From positions 1 through 13,804 of the forward strand of contig JACKDL010000061.1 of assembly GCA_020633555.1 (NCBI GenBank): a DNA stretch of 13,804 nt. Reading direction: 5' to 3'. Every line of letters starts with the position of its first letter. Position 1 is the first letter of the stretch. The notes under the pieces are model-generated. The model did not search any database and was not told the DNA's origin. It saw only the letters and a list, made by a program, of their open reading frames with translations. Below are positions 1 to 7,064 of the stretch, piece by piece. The position numbers and the translations under genes were made by a program. Origin of the DNA: Myxococcales bacterium (GTDB lineage: Bacteria; Myxococcota_A; Bradymonadia; UBA7976; UBA1532).

Positions 1-703
1 TCGCCAGCAGCTTCAGACCCAGATCCAGGTTGTAGTCGTTCTCGACGTCGAAGCGCTGCATGGCCCCGGGCACCGCGTCGAAGGCCTGCAGCACGGTGGC
101 GCCACCGTAGCTCTCGAGGATGCGATCGCTGAGGGTGGCCACCTGCTTGAGCTGCTCGCCGTGCAGCCGAAACATGTTCACCGTGGCGTAGCGCAGGATG
201 AAGGCCGACACCGCCAGCGGACCCACGCACCACAGGGTGAGCGTGACGTTGGTGATCAGCATCTGGCCCACGGTGAGCACCGTGGTGAACACCACGTTGA
301 AGAGCTGCAGGGTGGCGAAGCCCACCAGCCCGCGCACCCCGTTGGCGTCGTTGGTGCCCCGGCTGATGATGTCGCCCGGCGGCATGCGGTCGAAGAAGGC
401 CCGCGGCAGCGCCAGCAGCTTGTCGAACAGGTCGCTCTTGATGCGGAACTCGATGGCCCGCCCGGGGTTGAAGAAGAGCGTCCGCGACAGGGTGCGCACC
501 ACGATGATGCCCACACCCGCGCCCAATACCGCCCCCGCCCAGGGCAGCGCCCCCGCCGTGCCCTGATTCGCCGCCAGCGCATCCACCGCGGCCTGCACAA
601 ACCGCGGGATCGCCACCGTCAGCGCGTTGGTGGCCACCAGGCACACGATGCCCAGGAGGTACAGCCACGAGTAGCGGCGGGCGTAGTCCCGCCAGAAGAT
701 CAT
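1..703 (-). CDS. ABC exporter, transmembrane domain (3' end outside window)
   Basis: This is the N-terminal half of an MsbA/MdlB-type ABC exporter, which would couple ATP hydrolysis to export of an unknown substrate across the inner membrane. About 234 residues are visible. Hydrophobic helices lie near residues 12-32, 55-75, 127-150 and 153-172. Between helices 2 and 3 sits the conserved intracellular stretch of type I exporters, with FFNPGRAIEFRIKSDLF followed by LPRAFFDRMPPGDIISR and TNDANGVR. The nucleotide-binding domain, if fused, lies beyond the left edge. The ATG at 703 is the first standard start after an in-frame TAG at 746-748, yet it leaves an unusually short segment before helix 1 and has no Shine-Dalgarno sequence. 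The codons just upstream read LEPPLRRL, which looks like normal exporter sequence, so a CTG start near 724 is possible. It lies 82 bp downstream of the PHP lipoprotein gene on the same strand. The family is secure; the substrate is unknown. Confidence 0.85.
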   Translation of the reverse strand, partial: MIFWRDYARRYSWLYLLGIVCLVATNALTVAIPRFVQAAVDALAANQGTAGALPWAGAVLGAGVGIIVVRTLSRTLFFNPGRAIEFRIKSDLFDKLLALPRAFFDRMPPGDIISRGTNDANGVRGLVGFATLQLFNVVFTTVLTVGQMLITNVTLTLWCVGPLAVSAFILRYATVNMFRLHGEQLKQVATLSDRILESYGGATVLQAFDAVPGAMQRFDVENDYNLDLGLKLLA

Positions 704-785
704 CAGCCGGCGCAGGGGGGGCTCCAGGGGGTTGCGGGGGCGGGCCTACGATGCCGGGCCACGCCCCAGGTTACCAGGGGGGTCC

Positions 786-2258
786 TCAGCGCAGGGCGAT
801 GGGGTTCGCGTAGATCCAGGTCAGCGGGCGCACGAAGCGGGCCCAGTCGCCGCCCAGCTCCGCCGCGAGCTGGTGGGGCGTCTGGCGTACCTCCACCCGG
901 TAGACCCCGGCCTCGGCCACGGGCCAGGCCAGCGGCTCGGTGAACCGCGTCACCTCGTGGCGCTGCCCCTCGGCGTCCACCCGCCACAGGATCCCTTCGA
1001 CCTCGGCGCCCGCCGGCGGCGTGGGCAGGCGGGCGTGCAGGGTCCAGCCGGCGGCGAAGGCGGCCTCGGCCCCCAGCGCGGCCGCGCCGTCGGGGCCCGC
1101 GGCCCACACCTCGAAGCCCGCCGGCGGCCCCAGCAGGTCGAACACAACGGCCAGCCGCCGCGCCTCCAGAGCCTCGCGCACCGCCGCCCAGGTCACCGGC
1201 CCCTCGGGCAGCAGCAGCCAGTTGCTGAACCAGCCGCCCAGCCGCCGGTAGCTGTCGATGCGATCGCCGTCGGGGGCCAACCGAAAGGGCACGTTCTCGT
1301 GGATGTCGCTGCCCGCGAACCCCAGCATGGGCCCCTGGGCCAGCAGCCCGTCCCATGCCGCCAGCGCCAGCGGGTTCTCGCGCCACACGGCCAGGTAGGC
1401 CAGATCGGCGTGGGGGCCGTCGTCCCCAGACGAGATCCAGGCCGTCAGGTCGGGCAGGATCTCGGCGAGCTGCCGCAGCTCGCCGCGGGGGTCCAGGTTG
1501 GCGTGCAGGTTGTAGATCTCGATGCCATCCAGCCCCAGCGGCGCGAGCTGCGCGGCCGTGAACCGCTCGATGTGGGCCTGGAACACCAGCGCGCCGGCGG
1601 CGTGCAGGCCGGCCACGCCCTCGGGGCTGGCGTCCCGCAGGAGCGCCCGCTCGGGCTTCTCGCGGAACATCACGGGCATCAGATCGCCCTCACTGCCCAC
1701 CGTCAGCAGCACCTCGTGCCCGTCGTCGCACACGATGCGGTTGGCCAGGGGCGCCTCGGCGCTGGGATCCCACACGTCGCCGGCCGCGTGCAGGAACGCC
1801 TCGGCGAAGGGGATGTCGCCGAAGCTGTCGGGGTGATCGGTGAGCAGCAGGAAGTCGAAGCGGTTGTGGCACTGCGCGGCGCGGAACCGGCGCAGGCACT
1901 CGGCGTTGGGCGTGCCGTCGGGCTTCGGATCGCCGTCACAGGCGTCGTGGCTGTGCACGCTGTGCATGTGGATCAGGCCGTGGGCCCAGCGGTAGCCCGC
2001 GGGCGCCGGCACCGCGGCGGCGGCCCCTGGGCGGGGGCGGGGCACCTGGTTGGGCGGCAGGGCGGCGTCCACGCTGGCGTCGACCGTCGCATCCGGGGCC
2101 GCATCGAGCGGGCCACCGTCACCGGCGGCCCCGTCGACAGGGGCGGCGTCCGCGGGCGTGGCATCGGCCGGGGTGGCGTCGCCGACCGGGCTGGTGGCGG
2201 CGCCGTCGTCGCAGGCCCAGAGGGCGGTGATCAGCAGCAAGGGCAGTGGGGTGCGCAT
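786..2258 (-). CDS. PHP-domain metal-dependent phosphoesterase-like lipoprotein
   Basis: This 490-residue protein begins with a lipoprotein signal, MRTPLPLLLITALWAC, with lipobox LWAC and lipidated Cys16. Residues 17-78 form an Asp/Ala/Pro-rich low-complexity linker with repeated DATPADA-like units, a style common in myxobacterial surface lipoproteins. The folded part starts near residue 90 and carries PHP-superfamily metal-binding signatures: H97-M-H99 followed by SVHSHD, TDH at 140-142, and GSDIH at 316-320. The C-terminus reads TWIYANPIALR, like other stand-alone PHP proteins. The PHP family is known for metal-dependent phosphoester hydrolysis; here the enzyme would be tethered in the periplasm or at the cell surface, and its substrate is unknown. 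The start gives an intact signal peptide, but no clear ribosome site precedes it. Its 5' end faces the membrane-protein gene at 2315 across 56 bp, so the two are divergently transcribed. PHP assignment is good; catalytic activity is inferred. Confidence 0.85.
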   Translation of the reverse strand: MRTPLPLLLITALWACDDGAATSPVGDATPADATPADAAPVDGAAGDGGPLDAAPDATVDASVDAALPPNQVPRPRPGAAAAVPAPAGYRWAHGLIHMHSVHSHDACDGDPKPDGTPNAECLRRFRAAQCHNRFDFLLLTDHPDSFGDIPFAEAFLHAAGDVWDPSAEAPLANRIVCDDGHEVLLTVGSEGDLMPVMFREKPERALLRDASPEGVAGLHAAGALVFQAHIERFTAAQLAPLGLDGIEIYNLHANLDPRGELRQLAEILPDLTAWISSGDDGPHADLAYLAVWRENPLALAAWDGLLAQGPMLGFAGSDIHENVPFRLAPDGDRIDSYRRLGGWFSNWLLLPEGPVTWAAVREALEARRLAVVFDLLGPPAGFEVWAAGPDGAAALGAEAAFAAGWTLHARLPTPPAGAEVEGILWRVDAEGQRHEVTRFTEPLAWPVAEAGVYRVEVRQTPHQLAAELGGDWARFVRPLTWIYANPIALR

Positions 2259-2314
2259 GGCCGCGCAGGGTAGCAGGGCTTGGCGACCGAAGCGCGGGCT
2301 GGCAGGGTGCGCCC

Positions 2315-2869
2315 ATGGGAAAACCGAAGATCAAGCGGCCCGCGACGGGCGGTGACCCCCCCGCCGGCAGCCAGCAGTTCAGCGGCACCTTCGACCCGCC
2401 GGCCCTGGGCGCCGATCGCAGCCCCGTGCGGGTGGCGGGCCCGGGCACGCTCACCCTGGGCGAGGCGGAGCTGGTCGCCAGCGCCTTCGAGCCAAAGGGC
2501 AGCGGCCTGCGGGCCCTGGGCTTCATCGCCGCCATCGCCGCCACCGCCGGGCTGCTCACCTGGATCCGGGTGACCTTCCTGCCCGAGTCGTCGATGGTGG
2601 TGGTGGGCGCCGTGGCGGGCGTGGTGGGCATCGGCCTGTACCGCCTGCTCATGCGCGGCGCCGTGTACGACCGCGCCCGGCCGCAGACGCGGCGCTTCCC
2701 CATGACCGGCCTCACCGACGCCCGCGCCGATCTGCGCGACGGCGACAGCCTGGTGCTGCGCATCGAGTACGACACCTTCCGCGGCACCCTGCACTTCAAG
2801 CCCGACGGCGGCCCCGACGCCCTGCGCGCCGCCCTGCAGCGCCGCGGGGTGCGGGTGCGCGCCCGCTGA
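2315..2869 (+). CDS. Two-helix membrane protein of unknown function
   Basis: This 184-residue protein has a basic, Pro/Gly-rich N-terminus (MGKPKIKRPATGGDPP) and a short beta-like cytoplasmic segment. Two transmembrane helices follow near residues 67-84 and 93-111, then a soluble C-terminal domain of about 70 residues. The arrangement, with both termini probably cytoplasmic, recalls small bacterial proteins with a PH-like or YcxB-like C-terminal domain (RADLRDGDSLVLRIEYD and what follows), but I cannot confirm that family. An in-frame ATG at 2246 would overlap the divergent lipoprotein gene and adds an implausible Arg/Trp-rich leader, so I prefer 2315. The stop lies 10 bp before the next gene, which suggests an operon with the winged-helix protein. 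No function is claimed. Confidence 0.75.
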   Translation: MGKPKIKRPATGGDPPAGSQQFSGTFDPPALGADRSPVRVAGPGTLTLGEAELVASAFEPKGSGLRALGFIAAIAATAGLLTWIRVTFLPESSMVVVGAVAGVVGIGLYRLLMRGAVYDRARPQTRRFPMTGLTDARADLRDGDSLVLRIEYDTFRGTLHFKPDGGPDALRAALQRRGVRVRAR

Positions 2870-2879
2870 CGGAGGCCCC

Positions 2880-4085
2880 ATGGCGACCATGAACCTGACC
2901 CTGGCCCAAGCCCGGCGCGCCTGGGTGGCCCACCAGCACGGCGGGTCCTTCACCCAGGTGCCCGGCGGCTGGCTGCGGGCGCTGGGCGGGGTGGACCCCT
3001 ACCTGGCCCTGCGCGCCCGCGACCCCGGACTCACCCGGCCCGCCCTGGACGGCGCGCTGGCTGCCGGCACCGTGCGGGTGGTCCCCGGGGTCCGCGGCTG
3101 CATCTGGCTCAGCCGGGCGCAGGACGTGCCGCTGGCGTTGCGGGTGGCCGCCGCCCATGATCACCGCCGCATCGTGCGCGAGCTCGATGGCCTCGGCGTG
3201 GGGCCATCCCAACGCGCAGCCCTCATGGACGCCGCGCTGGCCGCCATCGGCGACGGCGCCCTGACGCCCCGCGAGATCGCTGCGCAGGTCGCGGCCGATC
3301 TGAACCCGTCCCTGGGCGAGGCGGGCAAGAAGAAGGGCCTGTCCACCCCCCTGCCCTCGGCGCTGCGCCTGCTGGAGCTGGCCGGCCGCATCGAGCGCAT
3401 CGCCCCCTCGCTGGCCACCAACCGCTATGCCTGGCGGGCGGCGGCCAGCGACCCCTTCGGCCTGGGCCCCGATCCCGGCGTGGACGCGAAGGCCCAGGCC
3501 ACCGCCCTGGCCCGGCACTACCTGCGACACGCCGCCCCGGCCGACCTGGACGCCTTCCGTGAGTGGAGCAACCTGGGCAAGCGGGCCGCCGAGCAAGCCC
3601 TCCAGGCCGTGGGCGCCGTGCCAGTCACCGTCGCGGGCGAACCCGCCTTTGCGCTGCCCGAACAGCTCGAAGGCCTGACCCACGCGCCTCCCAGCGGGAT
3701 CCTGCTGATCCCCGGCCTGGACAACCTGTGCTCGATGCAGCGGCCGGCCCGGCTGGCCGACGGCGCCCACCACGGCGTGCCCCTGCCGAAGATGATGGGC
3801 CGTGGGACCATGCCGCTGGGCGAGGTGCGCTGGCTGCACAACCGCCCGATCCTGGAAGACGGCGTCTGGATCGGCCTGTGGGGCTACGATCTGGACGCTC
3901 GCCGGGTCATCACGGGCTACTTCGCCGCCCCCGACGCCGCCCGGCGTGCGGCGGTGGACCGCGCCGCCGAAGCGCTCACGGCCTTCATCCGCGACGAGCT
4001 GGCGGACGACGTGCGCAGCTACGACATCGACAGCGAGGCCAAGATCCGGGCCCGCGACGCCCTGGTCCGCGACCTGGTGTCGTAA
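2880..4085 (+). CDS. AlkZ-like winged-helix (HTH_42) DNA-binding protein
   Basis: This 401-residue protein resembles the HTH_42/AlkZ superfamily, whose studied members (AlkZ, YcaQ/AlkX) are DNA glycosylases built from tandem winged helices. Matching features are the N-terminal ARRAW...HQ helix, the LRARDPGLTRPALDGAL segment near residues 43-60, the VPGVRGCIWLSR strand-turn that parallels the family's RGTLHL region, and a Lys-rich wing (EAGKKKGL). A WSNLGKRAAEQAL helix follows in the middle, then the C-terminal LLIPGLDNLCS and ILEDGVWIGLWGYD elements. Studied enzymes carry a catalytic Q-x-Q or Q-x-D motif near the start of the domain. Here the corresponding stretch reads LRALGGVDPYLAL, with no obvious Gln pair, so activity may be altered or absent. 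A strong GGAGG at 2871-2875 fixes the start, and the gene follows the membrane protein by 10 bp. A DNA-repair or DNA-binding role is inferred from the family. Confidence 0.75.
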   Translation: MATMNLTLAQARRAWVAHQHGGSFTQVPGGWLRALGGVDPYLALRARDPGLTRPALDGALAAGTVRVVPGVRGCIWLSRAQDVPLALRVAAAHDHRRIVRELDGLGVGPSQRAALMDAALAAIGDGALTPREIAAQVAADLNPSLGEAGKKKGLSTPLPSALRLLELAGRIERIAPSLATNRYAWRAAASDPFGLGPDPGVDAKAQATALARHYLRHAAPADLDAFREWSNLGKRAAEQALQAVGAVPVTVAGEPAFALPEQLEGLTHAPPSGILLIPGLDNLCSMQRPARLADGAHHGVPLPKMMGRGTMPLGEVRWLHNRPILEDGVWIGLWGYDLDARRVITGYFAAPDAARRAAVDRAAEALTAFIRDELADDVRSYDIDSEAKIRARDALVRDLVS

Positions 4086-4147
4086 TCGCACGCAACACTG
4101 CCGGATCGGCGCCGTCCCGGGCGCGGATCTCGGCCTCGGAGGTGCCC

Positions 4148-4942
4148 ATGCGGCCGTTCGCCCCCCTGCTCGCCCTTGCCGCGCTGCTCACCGGCTGCTG
4201 GACCGACCACCACCGGGTGGCCGACGTGGCCTGGAGCGAAGACGACCAGGCCCAGGCCTGGATCGAGCACCGCTATGAACAGAAGGACAGCGTGGGCTCG
4301 GGCCTCATCGGCAGCCCCAAGCGCCGCAACCACAGCCTGCGAGTGGGGGTACGTCGGCCTGACGGCAGCGGCGCCCGCTTCGTCACCCCCTGGCTGCCCG
4401 GCGAGCCCGCGGCCGGCGACCTGTACCTGCAGCGGCAGGCCGGCTACGTCCTCTACAGCGTGCAGCGAGGCGACGCCCGCACCGTGGCGGCGGCCCCGTT
4501 GAACGGCGGCGACCCCTGGGCTCTGCGCACCGCCGACACCGAGGGCGCCTGTGGCGATCTGCGCGGGCTACCCAACCCCGCCGGGGACGTCATCGCCGTG
4601 TTGGAGCGGTTCGGCGTGGCCGAAGGCCCCGGCTGCGACGCCCAGGACGTGCGGATCACCTTCTTCGAAGCCGCCAGCCGAGCGGTGCTGGACGACGTGT
4701 CGGTGACCATCGACGCGGGCGTGGAGTGGGCCTGGGACCAGGGCGCCCTGTTCGTGTGGAACTTCCGCGGCACCACGTGGCGGTTCGCGCCGGGTCAGCC
4801 CCCCGCGCCCGCCGAGCGCCCTGCCTGCACCTGGCCACGCACCGCCAGCAGCAACACCTCGGCGGACGGGATCACCCTCGAGACGGGCACCCCTGCGGCG
4901 CCCATCGCCGTGGCCGGCCAGGGCCCGCCCCCCTGCCGCTAG
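4148..4942 (+). CDS. Lipoprotein of unknown function
   Basis: This 264-residue protein has a clear lipoprotein signal, MRPFAPLLALAALLTGC, with lipobox LTGC and Cys17. The mature part has short, evenly spaced Trp- and Asp-containing strands such as VTPWLPGEPAAGDLYLQRQAG and VEWAWDQGALFVWNF. Their spacing suggests a beta-rich fold, possibly propeller-like with few blades, but I recognise no named family. A GGAGGTG Shine-Dalgarno at 4138-4144, four bases before the ATG, strongly supports this start; the same frame is open further upstream, but only as a shadow of the previous gene. The gene begins 62 bp after the winged-helix gene on the same strand and may be the last in that unit. It ends 20 bp from the convergent TIR-like gene, with no obvious terminator hairpin between them. 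Four cysteines in the mature part could form disulfides outside the cytoplasm. Confidence 0.8.
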   Translation: MRPFAPLLALAALLTGCWTDHHRVADVAWSEDDQAQAWIEHRYEQKDSVGSGLIGSPKRRNHSLRVGVRRPDGSGARFVTPWLPGEPAAGDLYLQRQAGYVLYSVQRGDARTVAAAPLNGGDPWALRTADTEGACGDLRGLPNPAGDVIAVLERFGVAEGPGCDAQDVRITFFEAASRAVLDDVSVTIDAGVEWAWDQGALFVWNFRGTTWRFAPGQPPAPAERPACTWPRTASSNTSADGITLETGTPAAPIAVAGQGPPPCR

Positions 4943-4962
4943 GCCCCCTGGGCCCGCACCCG

Positions 4963-5571
4963 CTACTTGCGGACGCGCACTTCCCCACCCGCGATGGGCG
5001 ACCCGGACGGGCCGCTCCAACCCAGCTCGCCGCCCACATCCTCGGCGATGGGCCCGGGGCGCGACGGCTTCTCGCTCGTCCGCGCCACCGCCGCCTCGTG
5101 GACCCACGCCTCGAGATCCGCCGCCGCCTTGCTGAAGGGCCGCATGGCTGCGAAGCCCGCCTGCACCTGCTCGAACAGGGCCCGTGGCACGTTGTGCGGC
5201 CAGTAGCTGGTGCCCTTCGGCACCGTGGGGTGCAGCATGGGATCGTTCCCGGTGGCGTCGCGCTGACTCAGCCCGGGGTAATCGTAGCTGTTCAGCACCA
5301 GCCCCAGCAGCCTGCAGCGGGGGTGCCCCGCGTCGCCCACCGGCTCCAGCGCCGCGCGGAGGGTGGCCGCCACCTCGGCGCTGGCCCAGGTGTGCTCACC
5401 CACCAGCACCAGCACTACGTCCGCCTCGCCCAGGGTCACCTCGCCCGGCGCCTCGGCGGGGGTCTCCCCCACGATCCGCGCCCCCAGGGCCGCCTTTACC
5501 TTGTCGGTGCCGTACTCGTCGTCCTCGTGCCCCACGTGGCACAGGTACACCCGCTCGAAGCCGTCGCTCAT
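4963..5571 (-). CDS. TIR-like (MTH538/ThsB-type) domain protein
   Basis: This 202-residue protein has an N-terminal domain of about 145 residues that reads like the MTH538-type TIR-like fold, the same broad family as ThsB of Thoeris defence. It opens with strand ERVYLCHVGHEDDEYG. A second strand plus loop, ADVVLVLVGEHTWASAEV, lies near residues 50-67, and CRLLGLVLNSYDYPG lies near 86-100. In canonical members an S-x-x-V-x-x-E-[IL] helix follows the second strand; here the Glu position seems to be Thr70 in SAEVAATL, so NADase activity is doubtful. The last 45 residues are Pro/Gly/Ser-rich and probably disordered, ending in basic GGEVRVRK. GGGGAGGA at 5578-5585, six bases before the ATG, decides the start against a longer frame that opens at 5787. 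The gene faces the second TIR gene across 88 bp, pointing to shared control. Signalling or antiviral function is inferred from family and context. Confidence 0.65.
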   Translation of the reverse strand: MSDGFERVYLCHVGHEDDEYGTDKVKAALGARIVGETPAEAPGEVTLGEADVVLVLVGEHTWASAEVAATLRAALEPVGDAGHPRCRLLGLVLNSYDYPGLSQRDATGNDPMLHPTVPKGTSYWPHNVPRALFEQVQAGFAAMRPFSKAAADLEAWVHEAAVARTSEKPSRPGPIAEDVGGELGWSGPSGSPIAGGEVRVRK

Positions 5572-5624
5572 GGCGCATCCTCCCCTGTGGATCGACGCAC
5601 CCAGCTTGCCACAGCTCGGGCCGG

Positions 5625-5657
5625 ATGCCGAAGGCCCGCGCATCGGGCATAGTGCCC
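5625..5657 (+). promoter_or_regulatory. Two mutually exclusive hairpins before the TIR gene
   Basis: The leader of the EAD-TIR gene contains a perfect inverted repeat, GGGCA-TAG-TGCCC (5645-5657), ending two bases before the start codon where a ribosome site is expected. The 5643-5650 arm (TCGGGCAT) can instead pair with ATGCCGA at 5625-5631, with one bulged base, so only one hairpin can form at a time. No Shine-Dalgarno sequence is visible. This could be an RNA switch, an operator dyad in the shared divergent promoter region, or chance in GC-rich DNA. Confidence 0.25.
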
Positions 5658-5659
5658 CC

Positions 5660-6451
5660 ATGAAGCCGCTCCGCCTCGACCCCAGCGCCCTGTTCGATCT
5701 GGCTGAGGCCGCCCTGGTGGCCGGCCTGGACCGCGACACCTTGCTGCTGGGCCTGCCGCCCCTCTTCAGAGCCGCCCTGCCCCGCAAGCCGGCCCCCGTG
5801 GATCAGGTGCTCAGCGATCTGGACCGGCTGAACACCACCCCGGCCCTGCGCGGCTTCCCGGGGCACCCGCTCATGGCCTGGCTGCACAACGCCGAGCGGG
5901 CCACCCACGACGCCGAAGCCCAGGCCACCTTCGCCCGCGCCCGGCGCACGCTGATGGGCCAGCTCGCCACCGCCCCGGCCGAGGTGGTGGATCAGGTGGC
6001 CCACAGCCAATCCCAGGGACTCAGCCGGGGTCAGCGGGGCGTCTTCCTGAGCTACGGCACCCCCGATCGCGCGGCGGTCGACCCCCTGTACGACGCCCTG
6101 CGCGCGCGGCTACCCGCCGACGTGCCCATCTTCCAGGACCACCGCAGCATCAAGCCGGGCACCAAGTGGTTCGACGTGCTGTACGAGGCCCTGGGCCGCG
6201 CCTCGCTGGTGGCGGCCTGGGTGACACCACGCTTCCTGGCGGCCAACTACTGCAAGTGGGAGCTCGGCGTCGCCGCGGGCCGCGGCGCCCGTCTGGTGCC
6301 CATCTTCCCCGAGGGCACCGCCCTGGCCGACGTGCCCGCCTACATCACCCAGAGCCAGGGCCTGCGGCCCACCGACCCCCCCGACTACGGCGCGCTGGCC
6401 GAGGCCTTGGCGGGCGCCCTGGACGGCGCCGGAGGCGGCGCCGCGGGCTGA
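5660..6451 (+). CDS. Effector-associated-like domain fused to TIR domain
   Basis: This 263-residue protein has two parts. Residues 1 to about 100 form an all-helical domain with the pattern DQVLSDLDRLN (48-58) followed by PLMAWLHNA (70-78). It resembles effector-associated adaptor domains (EADs), which in bacteria bring effectors such as TIR, caspase and protease domains to partner NTPases by like-with-like contacts. A linker leads to a TIR domain at about 126-240, with strand GVFLSYGTPDRA (127-138), a BB-loop-like QDHRSIKPGTKW (159-170) and NYCKWEL at 196-202. That last motif places Glu201 where NAD-cleaving TIR enzymes keep their catalytic glutamate. The expected role is signal-dependent NAD+ cleavage or TIR signalling in the cytoplasm, inferred from the family. 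The ATG at 5660 lacks a Shine-Dalgarno sequence. The 3' end overlaps the convergent gene by 67 bp. The TIR call is firm; the exact EAD subtype is not. Confidence 0.85.
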   Translation: MKPLRLDPSALFDLAEAALVAGLDRDTLLLGLPPLFRAALPRKPAPVDQVLSDLDRLNTTPALRGFPGHPLMAWLHNAERATHDAEAQATFARARRTLMGQLATAPAEVVDQVAHSQSQGLSRGQRGVFLSYGTPDRAAVDPLYDALRARLPADVPIFQDHRSIKPGTKWFDVLYEALGRASLVAAWVTPRFLAANYCKWELGVAAGRGARLVPIFPEGTALADVPAYITQSQGLRPTDPPDYGALAEALAGALDGAGGGAAG

Positions 6452-7038
6452 GCCCGCCGCACGCTCACCTGCAGCCGCTGGTCATCCAGCGTCGTGGGCC
6501 CCCACACCGGATCCCCGGCCCGCCCCGGCAAGTCGGTACTCGCCAACACCGCCCCTTCGGATCCCTGGGCCTCGACCACGGTGGGCGGCCCCGCCTGCCG
6601 AGCCACCACCACCTCGCCCCCGACGGCCACCGCCGGCCCCTCGAACAGCGCCAGCACCTCGAACCCCGTGCGCGGCCCCGTCCACGTCCGGTCCTTCATG
6701 CGCACATCCTTCGCGGTCACCGCCACCGGCCGCCCGTCGACCCACAGGCTCAGCCCCTGCTGCACCCGCGGCAGCAGCAGCAGCCCTTGCCCCAGCCGCT
6801 CCGCCGGCCGCCGCAGCCGGCGATCCCCATCGCCATCCAGCCGCTGCCGGAGCTGCTCGGCCTCGACCCCATCGGGCAGCGTCCAGTGGATTACCAACTG
6901 CGTCGCCGTCGGTGTGATCTGCACCAGCACCCGCCGCGTGGGCTCCTGCGTGTGTGCCCCCGCCCGCCCCACGACGCAAAGCCCGAGCATCAGCCCGAGC
7001 ACCGCCGCCAACCTCGCGCCCGATGATCTCACCGCCAT
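6385..7038 (-). CDS. Secreted protein with EF-hand-like segment
   Basis: This 217-residue protein starts with a Sec signal peptide, MAVRSSGARLAAVLGLMLGL through RAGA, with probable cleavage after Ala28, leaving a mature N-terminus HTQEP. An Asp-rich LDGDGDRRL loop (D68, D70, D72) sits in the position of the calcium-loop-like segment in the periplasmic N-terminal part of HupE/UreJ-type proteins, followed by SLWVDGRPVAV. That resemblance is suggestive only, and the HupE membrane helices are absent. A second beta-rich half with VLALFEGPAVAVGGEVVV follows, ending in an Ala/Pro-rich tail. I chose the ATG at 7038 because it begins the signal peptide; the same frame is open upstream to 7356 without plausible protein. 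The last 67 bp overlap the convergent EAD-TIR gene, so the two transcripts are antisense there. A periplasmic or secreted location is well supported; the function is unknown. Confidence 0.7.
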   Translation of the reverse strand: MAVRSSGARLAAVLGLMLGLCVVGRAGAHTQEPTRRVLVQITPTATQLVIHWTLPDGVEAEQLRQRLDGDGDRRLRRPAERLGQGLLLLPRVQQGLSLWVDGRPVAVTAKDVRMKDRTWTGPRTGFEVLALFEGPAVAVGGEVVVARQAGPPTVVEAQGSEGAVLASTDLPGRAGDPVWGPTTLDDQRLQVSVRRAQPAAPPPAPSRAPAKASASAP

Positions 7039-7064
7039 CGCCCCCACACGCCGACCCCCGCACC

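Noticed and set aside
732..2273. A 513-codon plus-strand frame opposite the PHP lipoprotein.
   Set aside because: Its composition is Gly/Gln/His-rich shadow sequence, while the minus frame has a signal peptide and PHP motifs.
2259..2314. Sigma-70-like promoters in the short divergent gaps (2259-2314, 5572-5659, 9405-9461).
   Set aside because: Promoters are expected there, but no convincing -35/-10 pair can be read in this GC-rich sequence.
4943..4962. Bidirectional terminator between the convergent lipoprotein and TIR-like genes.
   Set aside because: The 20 bp gap has no clear stem-loop and no T-tract on either side.
4963..6451. Calling the TIR pair a Thoeris system.
   Set aside because: No ThsA-like SIR2/SLOG or membrane effector gene is present in the window, so only a TIR-based module is claimed.
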